Source of the DNA: Thermoprotei archaeon
GTDB taxonomy: Archaea; Thermoproteota; Thermoprotei_A; Sulfolobales; Ignisphaeraceae
Reading direction: 5' to 3'
NCBI GenBank assembly: GCA_003661905.1
Contig: QMXA01000102.1
Location: 1-5,266 of the forward strand
DNA length: 5,266 nucleotides
In this document: positions 1 to 5,226 of the stretch, in pieces
Layout: each line of letters opens with the position of its first letter
Numbering within the stretch: position 1 is the stretch's first letter
Notes under the pieces: generated by a model
The model's database searches: none
The model's input: only the letters and a program-made list of their open reading frames with translations
What the model was told of the DNA's origin: nothing
Made by a program: the position numbers and the translations under genes

Positions 1-2
1 GA

Positions 3-410
3 TTGGAGGAAATTGAAAAGATGCTAATATCTATACTAAGAAGATTAGAGGAGATCAATAATAAACTTAAAGTTCTAGGTATAAATGATGAAGTACTATC
101 TACAGCTTCTAGACTTGTTATAGCTATTTCAATACCAGCAACAAAAGCTCTTGAATCTGCTCGTAGGGTTATTACAGTTTTAAAAAGTTCAATAATCACA
201 GATCCTATAAGTAGAGCTATTATTGAATCACTATCTAGTTGTGACGAACTATCTATTTCAGAAATAGCACGTAGAGTTAGGGCTATAAGAGGATCATCAT
301 CGAGGAGAATAATTAGAGAGAGACTCAAATACTTAGAAGAAAAAGGAATAGTAATAAACATCGGAAAAAGCACAAGACCAATCTACATGTTAAGACTATG
401 TAAAGAATAG
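3..410 (+). CDS. Winged-helix DNA-binding transcriptional regulator (start may lie upstream of window)
   Basis: Probable archaeal transcription regulator. Residues 1-27 are a charged, heptad-like helix (EEIEKMLISILRRLEEINNK) that could dimerise. Residues 30-65 form further helices. Residues 67-133 read as a winged helix: helix 1 around DPISRAIIESL, a helix-turn-helix in which LSISEIARRV is the first helix and SSSRRIIRERLKYLEEKGIV carries the recognition helix, and then a short wing ending in IYMLRL. Target and ligand are not visible. The first possible start is TTG at position 3, but the frame is open to the window edge, so the true start could be further upstream or at ATG 21. It lies 13 nt before the small membrane protein gene at 424 and is probably cotranscribed with it. 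The winged-helix fold is fairly sure from the pattern; a specific family (MarR, PadR, ArsR-like) cannot be assigned. Confidence 0.7.
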   Translation: MEEIEKMLISILRRLEEINNKLKVLGINDEVLSTASRLVIAISIPATKALESARRVITVLKSSIITDPISRAIIESLSSCDELSISEIARRVRAIRGSSSRRIIRERLKYLEEKGIVINIGKSTRPIYMLRLCKE

Positions 411-423
411 ATAGTGAATTGAG

Positions 424-708
424 ATGATTAACAAGAGATCTATCATTAATTATATGATAACAATCTACGCAATTCTCAAAATCATGATTAATGCAGTGAT
501 TATATATACAGCAATAAAGTTGAAAATAATATTCAAAATATGGTGTAATAAGAGAAAGTTCAAGAAGATTCTCAGGAAGAATAAGATACCGAGTGATTTA
601 GTAAATGAGTTATATGAAGAATATGCTTTAAAACTTAAAGATTTTCAAAAGTCGATATCTATAGCAAAGACTATCAAGATACTGCAATTTAGAGGTGATG
701 AATTGTAA
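424..708 (+). CDS. Small single-pass membrane protein, function unknown
   Basis: A 94-residue protein. Residues about 9-39 are strongly hydrophobic (one long or two short membrane helices). A very basic segment follows (KIWCNKRKFKKILRKNKIP, residues 39-57), then an acidic helix (SDLVNELYEEYALKL) and a polar C-terminus. The basic stretch after the hydrophobic part suggests that the C-terminal half lies in the cytoplasm. The order 'membrane helix, RKFKKxLRKxxIPxDLVxELYEEY' resembles small archaeal proteins that I recall encoded next to DNA-binding regulators, but I cannot name a family. The ATG at 424 is 13 nt after the regulator stop, with no strong ribosome binding site, which favours coupled translation from the same mRNA. 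A membrane partner that sequesters or signals to the regulator is only an inference. Confidence 0.6.
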   Translation: MINKRSIINYMITIYAILKIMINAVIIYTAIKLKIIFKIWCNKRKFKKILRKNKIPSDLVNELYEEYALKLKDFQKSISIAKTIKILQFRGDEL

Positions 709-762
709 TATTGTCAATTACCTAGTACCGACTTTCTATTGCATTCTAGATGTATTTATTAG

Positions 763-780
763 TAATAAGAGATATATTTG
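763..780 (+). promoter_or_regulatory. Archaeal BRE/TATA box for the broken gene at 811
   Basis: The sequence GATATATTTG (771-780) follows a purine-rich stretch (AATAAGA) that could be the TFB-binding BRE. A TATA centre near 775 predicts transcription starting near 801, about 10 nt before the ATG at 811. The same TATA-to-start distance (about 35-37 nt) is seen before the genes that start at 2593, 3314 and 5187, which supports this as a real promoter. Confidence 0.45.
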
Positions 781-810
781 ATGTAAAGATTAGGATTTTG
801 GATAGGTAAC

Positions 811-970
811 ATGTCTAATACGAGAAGAATACTAATTTCTGAAGATTCTCTAGAGATATTAACGGGAGGAAGAATAAAATATTGAGAAAAGAAAGATAAA
901 ACTCGGTAAATGGATTTTAAAGGAGAAAATAGGTGAATTCATTGGTTGTAAGAGTAAGGTTAAGAGTTAA
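811..970 (+). pseudogene. Small gene broken by a +1 frameshift (about 52-aa product when mended), function unknown
   Basis: ATG 811 opens a frame reading MSNTRRILISEDSLEILTGG and ends at TGA 883-885 after 24 residues. From 878 the next frame is open to TAA 968-970 and reads like a natural C-terminus (KIKLGKWILKEKIGEFIG). The frames meet in the AAAA run at 876-879: removing one A joins them into one protein of about 52 residues, with an N-terminal strand/helix, a basic strand pair and a final helix. A TATA box lies 36 nt before the ATG. The 3' end overlaps the next gene by 38 nt, suggesting a coupled pair. I do not recognise the family. It could be a decayed gene, an assembly indel, or two unrelated short frames; the matched promoter and protein-like second half favour one broken gene. 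Confidence 0.4.
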
Positions 971-1363
971 AGCATTGAGTACTAATAAGAGTATAGAATT
1001 GGTTGTTTTAGCTAATGGAGGAGCTGAAAGTCCTAAACCTTGTATTGTTGTAGATACTAAGATAGCTAAAGAACTTGGTTTATGGCCCTTAACTAATGCT
1101 GAGATATATTTTGAGAGGAAGCATCAATAACATCTCAAGTCTATTTAATACCTAATTCAGTTGAACTAGAGTTAATTAGTGATAAGGAAGATGTGTTGGA
1201 TAGAGTTAAAGCTGATTTAGTAATTCAAGAAGGGCTTAGAGAACCGTTAATAACAGATATAACTATAGATGAACTAGGTATTCAAGTAATTAGCTTTAGT
1301 AAAGGATTATGGAGACATAGAAAAGATTTACCTAACATTATAAGAAGAAGTGCTAGAATCTAA
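933..1363 (+). pseudogene. Retropepsin-like (clan AA aspartic protease-like) protein, frameshifted, active-site Asp absent
   Basis: The first part starts at GTG 933 with ribosome binding site AGGAG (921-925) and stops at TAA 1128-1130 after 65 residues. The -1 frame is open from 1115 to TAA 1361-1363 and gives a sensible second half (VYLIPNSVELEL, VKADLVIQEG, GLWRHRKDLPNIIRRS). Inserting one base between about 1113 and 1127 joins the halves into about 143 residues, matching the layout that I recall for an archaeal aspartic-protease-like family: N-terminal strands, a catalytic-loop region, 'P..A..LGLWP', a 'YxIPxSVxVEL' strand and a C-terminal 'GLWRxRxxxPxxxRRS' tail. Where an active enzyme has D-T/S-G this one has N-G-G (residues 28-30), so protease activity is unlikely even if mended. 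The family call is from memory of its pattern and is tentative. Programmed -1 frameshifting is possible, but no clear slippery heptamer is visible. Confidence 0.5.
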
Positions 1364-1380
1364 TTCTTAAGGATTTATAA

Positions 1381-1419
1381 ATAATTAAGATAATTAAGTT
1401 TGGTATAGTAATTAAGATA
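1381..1419. repeat. Short ATAATTAAG repeat cluster between convergent genes
   Basis: ATAATTAAG occurs twice in tandem (1381-1389 and 1390-1398). A third related copy, TAATTAAGATA, lies at 1409-1419 and overlaps the stop codon of the gene on the other strand. It fills the only convergent gap of the window (1364-1411). It may be simple A+T-rich drift, or it may help end transcription from both sides; no clear poly-T terminator is seen on either strand. Confidence 0.4.
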
Positions 1420-2593
1420 TATATAATAGAATAGTAAATGTTATAGTTCTTTCCTTATATGGAATTATAGCTCTGTAGTAACTAAGTTCTTGACCCTCAT
1501 GATATACTCTATGTATTTCTTTTATTGGTATGTACTTAATGCTTATTTCAGCATACACCCATCCTCTTAAAGGTATTCCTTCCACCTCCCTAACAATATG
1601 TATAGTTATTGACCTTCTATGACCTGGGTATAGTATATAGAGCTTTGGTACAATATTCATCGATGTTCTACAAGGTATTGGTGGAGTAGTAAATGTAGGA
1701 GCTATTAAGGGGATATATCTATTTATAGATATGAATTTCTTTCCATCAGCGCTCATGTTTATTATCCTTATCTTGCCCCATTGATTATCAATAAATTGTG
1801 GAATGTATATTGCTGAATCTCCATTATTCAATACATCTACCTCAATTATTGAATTAGACACTAATTTATTAATTGAAAGTTGGATAATTCCATCAGATAT
1901 AATTGTGTAGATATCGCTAGTCTTGATAGCTACAGCTCTCTCTAATGGCTCTGGATATGAATTCTCTAAATAAAGTTCGCATGTAGCTATAGTAGTTCTT
2001 GTAGTTATTGTCATTGGGCATGTTATTATTGTTATATTTCTCATCAATTGCATATTTATTGGGTATAAAGTGAAAACTGCTCGAAATGGTACTTTACCTA
2101 ATATCGAGCCATAGACATATAGCTTATGTGCCCCATGTAAACTTAATCTCATGGAATCCTTAGTACCAGGCTCTATTACAGCTGAGGGATAGTAATATGA
2201 TCCCACTTTCCTAATAGTCTGATTACCACTACTTCTCTCAATAATGAATTGCAAACCAGCAATTAGTGGAAGTAAAGCTTTCTCAACGTTCAAAGAATTG
2301 TTGCCAGTATATTCTATAGTGAAGATCCCTGTACCATTAGGATATATAACCAAACTATAGGACCAATTTCCAATAAGACCATAGTAGCATGTGATACTAA
2401 GATATTCATTTATAGGTAGTCCTGTTGTAGGGAGTACTGTATGTGATGGAGTAATATATGAAGAGGAAGTAACAGACGAAAATCTTTCTGAAGAGCTTTG
2501 ATCCCCTATTCTAGTGGTATAAATAAATATCAGTAAGGATTCAATTAATATAACAATCAATAATGTACCCATGACTATTGAGCTAAATCTCAT
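1412..2593 (-). CDS. Anchored extracellular beta-rich protein, function unknown
   Basis: Probable surface protein held by one N-terminal membrane segment. With the start at ATG 2593 (393 residues) the N-terminus is MRFSSIVMGTLLIVILIESL, a classic short signal-anchor at residues 5-25. A Ser/Thr-rich stalk (about 31-57) and a long beta-rich extracellular part follow. It has six N-glycosylation sequons (N76, N86, N98, N124, N186, N279) and four Cys (69, 192, 205, 308), with C192/C205 a likely disulfide. Phrases such as 'VDVLNNGDSAIYIP' and 'LYPGHRRSITIHIV' are typical of Ig-like surface domains in archaea (inference). The frame extends upstream to TTG 2680 (422 residues) with an SD-like AGGAAG before it, but a TATA box 37 nt before ATG 2593 and the better signal-anchor favour the short form. 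No catalytic motif is visible. Confidence 0.7.
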   Translation of the reverse strand: MRFSSIVMGTLLIVILIESLLIFIYTTRIGDQSSSERFSSVTSSSYITPSHTVLPTTGLPINEYLSITCYYGLIGNWSYSLVIYPNGTGIFTIEYTGNNSLNVEKALLPLIAGLQFIIERSSGNQTIRKVGSYYYPSAVIEPGTKDSMRLSLHGAHKLYVYGSILGKVPFRAVFTLYPINMQLMRNITIITCPMTITTRTTIATCELYLENSYPEPLERAVAIKTSDIYTIISDGIIQLSINKLVSNSIIEVDVLNNGDSAIYIPQFIDNQWGKIRIINMSADGKKFISINRYIPLIAPTFTTPPIPCRTSMNIVPKLYILYPGHRRSITIHIVREVEGIPLRGWVYAEISIKYIPIKEIHRVYHEGQELSYYRAIIPYKERTITFTILLYIS

Positions 2594-2625
2594 ATAGATC
2601 CCATGTAGAGTTAATGCAAAATTTC

Positions 2626-2634
2626 TTATAAAAT
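2626..2634 (-). promoter_or_regulatory. TATA box for the surface-protein gene starting at 2593
   Basis: On the minus strand this reads ATTTTATAA. The expected transcription start near 2604 lies about 11 nt upstream of ATG 2593, and GGGAT sits between them as a weak ribosome binding site. It lies inside the N-terminal extension of the longer reading frame, so it argues for the shorter protein and for an independent transcript. Confidence 0.5.
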
Positions 2635-2683
2635 CAAAGATTCGAACATAATTGGTAATAATTTGAACATAGATATACAATAA

Positions 2684-2875
2684 CTACTTCCTACCTTGAT
2701 CCCGTAGTTTCTTTAGTTTTTCTTTTGCTTTTTTGTATGTTATTTCTCCATATCTGTATTTGTTGTATATTTCCCAAGCTTCCTTCGTAAAACCTGCTCG
2801 AGCAACTAAATCTATCAAAACACTAAGCCTAGGTCTAACAAACCTTATGAAATAACCAACTCTATCCCTAACCAC
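2684..2875 (-). CDS. 63-aa basic helical protein, function unknown
   Basis: Small, highly basic and predicted all-helical: helix 1 about 7-27 (YFIRFVRPRLSVLIDLVARA), helix 2 about 29-41 (FTKEAWEIYNKY) and helix 3 about 44-61 (ITYKKAKEKLKKLRDQ). The C-terminal 'YRYGEITYKKAKEKLKKL' resembles the 'G-x-I-T-x-x-x-A-x-x-K/R-L' layout of short SHOCT-like oligomerisation modules, but this is a weak likeness only. The GTG start at 2875 is chosen because GGTGGT lies 5-6 nt upstream; no ATG is in frame. It starts 40 nt after the NfeD-like stop and has no TATA box of its own that I can see, so it is probably cotranscribed with that gene. It has no Cys. Codon choice changes strongly from T-ending to A-ending halfway along. 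Confidence 0.6.
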   Translation of the reverse strand: MVRDRVGYFIRFVRPRLSVLIDLVARAGFTKEAWEIYNKYRYGEITYKKAKEKLKKLRDQGRK

Positions 2876-2915
2876 AGCACCACCTTCATTACTTCTGATA
2901 TCCTTTATTTAGAAG

Positions 2916-3314
2916 TTATTTGTTAAACTCTTTGTATTTTTTAACTATTAGTATTAGTCCATTAATTCCCGTTACTGTTACTTTCTCTCCTTTGGGTATA
3001 CAGTTATTGAATGCCTTGGCTCTCCATAACTCACCATCTACTTTAATGAATCCTTCATAGCATATATCATCTACTGCAACTCCTATTGCTCCTAGTAATG
3101 TCTCAAGTCCTACTTTTGGTTTTTCAATTTGTACTTTTATTACCCTATATCCGATTAGAGTAACTATGGAGATATAGATAAGTATGCCTATGATTAGAAT
3201 TGTAAGGTTAATTAGTCCTGCATAGTACATAATTATGAGAATTGATACGACGATAAATGTCGCAACTATAAACTCATCTAATAAACCCAGTATAACCTCA
3301 ATGACTCTAGCCAT
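2916..3314 (-). CDS. Short NfeD-like membrane protein with OB-fold domain
   Basis: NfeD-family protein of the short type: membrane helices plus a C-terminal OB-fold-like domain (PF01957). In the 132-residue form starting at ATG 3314, hydrophobic helices lie at about 16-33 and 36-56, and the soluble domain at about 68-127. Family hallmarks are visible: 'KVGLETLLGAIGVAVDD', 'GFIKVDGELWRAKA', 'IPKGEKVTVTGINGLILIV'. Short NfeD proteins usually work with an SPFH/stomatin (slipin) partner in membrane-domain organisation; no such gene lies in this window. An alternative ATG at 3335 gives 139 residues (adds MYLFEWD). I prefer 3314 because the TATA box at 3347-3356 predicts transcription starting near 3325, downstream of ATG 3335, and GTGGGAT precedes 3314. 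The downstream neighbour is the 63-aa gene. Confidence 0.85.
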   Translation of the reverse strand: MARVIEVILGLLDEFIVATFIVVSILIIMYYAGLINLTILIIGILIYISIVTLIGYRVIKVQIEKPKVGLETLLGAIGVAVDDICYEGFIKVDGELWRAKAFNNCIPKGEKVTVTGINGLILIVKKYKEFNK

Positions 3315-3341
3315 ATCCCACTCGAATAAGTACATAACTAA

Positions 3342-3373
3342 ACATGTAAATAAAAATCATTATTAACATGTTA
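3342..3373 (-). promoter_or_regulatory. NfeD promoter: TATA box flanked by two ACATGT palindromes
   Basis: On the minus strand TTTTTATTTA (3347-3356) is a good TATA element, 37 nt before ATG 3314. It is flanked by ACATGT at 3342-3347 and by the perfect 10-bp palindrome TAACATGTTA at 3364-3373. The two centres are 24 bp apart, close to two helical turns. This is a plausible operator for a dimeric regulator that would block TBP/TFB binding; the regulator is unknown. Confidence 0.4.
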
Positions 3374-3422
3374 GCCTCTATTTACGAAGCATAAATGTAG
3401 TCTTTGAAAATAAACTATGAAA

Positions 3423-4181
3423 TTATGACTTCCTTGCTATGAGGTGTGTTAGTGGGTGTTTCTCTAGCGGTGGTGTCCATAGTTTTTGATATATTGGTGG
3501 TGGATATATTAGTCCTACTTCCTCTAGTCTCTTTATTGTTCTCTCTACTTGATCTACTTTCATTCCTAGCCATAACTCATCATCCTGGACTTCTGCTAAC
3601 GCTCTTGCACCTCCACATGGTATTGTTAGCCATGGGGATTTATTCTTCATAATTGTCGCTATTATTTCACAGACTGCATGCCCATTGAAGTCTGATGATG
3701 GTTTGTGCCCTGTAGAGTCGAAGTATCCTATGAGTGCTAGGTATGCTTGTAGTGAATTAACTATTAATATCACTCCATCTGGCTCTACTCCTAACCTATT
3801 GAATCTATCTATGGGTGCAAACACAGCTGCTCTATAACTATTAAGTGGAAGTGCATGAATACTCTCAATAAGTTTCTTAAATAACTCTTCAGTATATCCA
3901 AAAGCCTCAATCCACCTCTTAGCAAGATCTTGTGGAAGCTCCTTAAACCCAAGTACGTAAGTACCAATAACACAAGCATCAATATTACTAGAATTAGCAA
4001 TAATAATAGCTCTAAGCGAAGAGGCAAGCTTTATTGCTTGACACAAAGCAATATTGACCTTAGTGAAGGAGCCAATTTTCCTAGCTTCTTCCTCAGATTT
4101 AAAGAGCTTAAAACCAATAGGATCACCTCTAGGTTTTAAAACTTTAACAATTCTCTCATAAAGATCATTCCACTTACTCAA
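3423..4181 (-). CDS. DUF169 (COG2043) family protein
   Basis: Matches the DUF169 pattern of archaeal and anaerobe proteins of unknown biochemical role. In 252-residue numbering, the hallmarks are 'RGDPIGFKLF' (18-27), 'ALCQAIKLA' (C47), 'DACVIGTYVLGFKELP' (C70), 'APIDRF...PDGVILIVNSLQAYLAL' (123-150), 'GHAVCEIIATIM' (C171) and 'IPCGGARALAE' (C189). Four conserved-position Cys suggest metal, Fe-S or redox chemistry, but this is unproven. No membrane segment or signal is present once the right start is used. The open frame begins at GTG 4259 (278 residues), but residues 1-26 of that form are hydrophobic and sit over a TATA box; TTG 4181 has GGGGTG 5 nt upstream and gives a normal-length, soluble protein. 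It is followed by the NfeD promoter region, so it is probably a single-gene transcript. Synonymous codons switch sharply near 3840. Confidence 0.85.
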   Translation of the reverse strand: MSKWNDLYERIVKVLKPRGDPIGFKLFKSEEEARKIGSFTKVNIALCQAIKLASSLRAIIIANSSNIDACVIGTYVLGFKELPQDLAKRWIEAFGYTEELFKKLIESIHALPLNSYRAAVFAPIDRFNRLGVEPDGVILIVNSLQAYLALIGYFDSTGHKPSSDFNGHAVCEIIATIMKNKSPWLTIPCGGARALAEVQDDELWLGMKVDQVERTIKRLEEVGLIYPPPIYQKLWTPPLEKHPLTHLIARKS

Positions 4182-4224
4182 AACAACACCCCAACACCAT
4201 AACACCCACAAACCAATAAACATT

Positions 4225-4234
4225 TCTATATACA
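4225..4234 (-). promoter_or_regulatory. TATA box for the DUF169 gene
   Basis: The minus strand reads GTGTATATAG here. The predicted transcription start near 4203 leaves a leader of about 22 nt containing GGGGTG before TTG 4181. A TATA box inside the first 12 codons of the longest open frame is evidence against the GTG 4259 start. Confidence 0.45.
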
Positions 4235-4260
4235 CTTTAAGGATTATGAAAGCTTGCACC

Positions 4261-4280
4261 TAAATAAGAAAATAAATTAA
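4261..4280 (-). terminator. Possible T-rich terminator after the 282-aa surface-protein gene
   Basis: About 75 nt past the stop at 4354 the transcript strand reads TTAATTTATTTTCTTATTTA, a T-rich tract with no hairpin, the form of many archaeal terminators. It lies between that gene and the DUF169 promoter, where an end would be expected. This is position and composition only. The rest of the 4282-4353 gap shows nothing else I can support. Confidence 0.3.
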
Positions 4281-4353
4281 TTTCAACAGATTTTATGAAA
4301 GTAATGATGTGTTTGAGAAATAAAGATTGTTAATGGGGGTCAAGGAGCGAATT

Positions 4354-5187
4354 TTATTTCCATCGTGTTAGTTCTATTTTTGATATTAATGTATCGTCTA
4401 TGTATCTTTCTAGGAGTGGTGTTATTCCTGATGTATCTACTAAGTACCTATATCTCATTTTTGAGTGTCTAGTCCCTATGAATGAGCCTTTTTGACCATT
4501 TACATATTCGTAGATCCTTATCGTTACATTCAATTCTGAATTAACTACATAGCATGTACCTGTTGGCCCTTTACATGGTACTGTGTTAGGTGTTGTAGTG
4601 AATTCTTCATGCCCTAAATACTCTAGTAGTTGATTTGGGAAGTATATATCTACTCTAACTGTTATGGACCAATTATTTCCAGGTCTTAAATATGGTAAGA
4701 ATAGTGGTGATACTACTAGAGTCATTGAGTTATCTGATGTTGGCCATAGCTCTAGATTGAAGTATTTCTCACCTATTTTAGAACTCCAAGATTTAATAAA
4801 TAGTGCATAGCCTGATGTATTAATTATGTAGGTACTATATGATGGTTCTAAACTAGATGTTTCATTACCTTCAACTAGGTATGTTGTAGATACTTTAGTT
4901 ATGCTAAAATATGACTCATTAATTCTAGACACAGTATATGTCAATACTTCATAGTAATTACCAGTACTAGGTACTAATCTATATGTATACATACCTTCAC
5001 GAGGACTGAAAATACCCATACTAGGAATACTGACATTGATATAAAGAACTCTCCAACTAGGTTTACTTTCCTCAGTAACTTCGCAAGGAGGAATTTCCTC
5101 AACACTAAATGGGTGAAAACGTATGAAAATAATTAACAAGGCAATAGCTAAAATAACTAAACATGTAATGATAAGTAATGATCTCAA
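4354..5187 (-). CDS. Anchored extracellular protein, function unknown
   Basis: Probable secreted or surface protein. In the 277-residue form from TTG 5187 a strong hydrophobic segment lies at about 4-22 (SLLIITCLVILAIALLIIFI), with a short basic N-terminus, so it is a signal-anchor with the rest outside. The extracellular part is beta-strand-like throughout ('MYTYRLVP', 'YYEVLTYTVSRI', 'WSITVRVDIYF', 'MRYRYLVDTSGI'), with six N-glycosylation sequons and three extracellular Cys (35, 205, 212; the last pair likely a disulfide loop). The alternation of strands, ending in 'YLVDTSGI...I.L', is like small archaeal proteins with a half-barrel or LolA/DUF3108-like fold, a weak inference. TTG 5202 would add five residues; I prefer 5187 because GGTG precedes it and the TATA box at 5219-5226 predicts a transcript start downstream of 5202. 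It is similar in design, not in visible sequence, to the protein at 1412-2593. Confidence 0.7.
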   Translation of the reverse strand: MRSLLIITCLVILAIALLIIFIRFHPFSVEEIPPCEVTEESKPSWRVLYINVSIPSMGIFSPREGMYTYRLVPSTGNYYEVLTYTVSRINESYFSITKVSTTYLVEGNETSSLEPSYSTYIINTSGYALFIKSWSSKIGEKYFNLELWPTSDNSMTLVVSPLFLPYLRPGNNWSITVRVDIYFPNQLLEYLGHEEFTTTPNTVPCKGPTGTCYVVNSELNVTIRIYEYVNGQKGSFIGTRHSKMRYRYLVDTSGITPLLERYIDDTLISKIELTRWK

Positions 5188-5218
5188 ACTCGCACCAATC
5201 AATAACTTCTTAACAAAA

Positions 5219-5226
5219 CATAAAAC
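5219..5226 (-). promoter_or_regulatory. TATA box for the surface-protein gene starting at 5187
   Basis: The minus strand reads GTTTTATG. Its centre is about 35 nt upstream of TTG 5187, the same spacing as at the 811, 2593 and 3314 starts. The remaining bases, 5227-5266, show no gene that I can support. Confidence 0.4.

Noticed and set aside
709..810. Possible small RNA gene or CRISPR-like repeat in the gap after the membrane protein gene.
   Set aside because: No tRNA-like arms, C/D-box pair or regularly spaced repeats were found; only the TATA box is supported.
1101..1130. Programmed -1 frameshift signal in the retropepsin-like gene.
   Set aside because: The TTTT run at 1109-1112 would slip straight into a TGA at 1112-1114, and no X-XXY-YYZ heptamer lies between 1113 and 1127, so a deletion or sequencing error is more likely.
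1381..1419. The ATAATTAAG copies as a CRISPR or attachment site.
   Set aside because: The units are too short, too A+T-rich and irregularly spaced, with no integrase, cas or tRNA gene nearby.
3446..3652. A 68-residue hydrophobic open frame on the + strand.
   Set aside because: It lies wholly antisense to the conserved DUF169 gene; its Leu/Val richness is the mirror of A- and G-rich codons on the other strand, and it has no promoter or ribosome binding site.
3809..4027. A 72-residue Leu-rich open frame on the - strand.
   Set aside because: It is another frame of the DUF169 gene, and the conserved DUF169 motifs lie in the other frame.
3930..4139. A 69-residue open frame on the + strand.
   Set aside because: Antisense to DUF169, low-complexity Asn/Ser-rich, with no supporting signals.
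4182..4259. N-terminal hydrophobic extension of the DUF169 protein, as a membrane anchor.
   Set aside because: The segment covers a TATA box and a ribosome binding site, and DUF169 proteins normally start near the WNDLYERI region; TTG 4181 is the better start.
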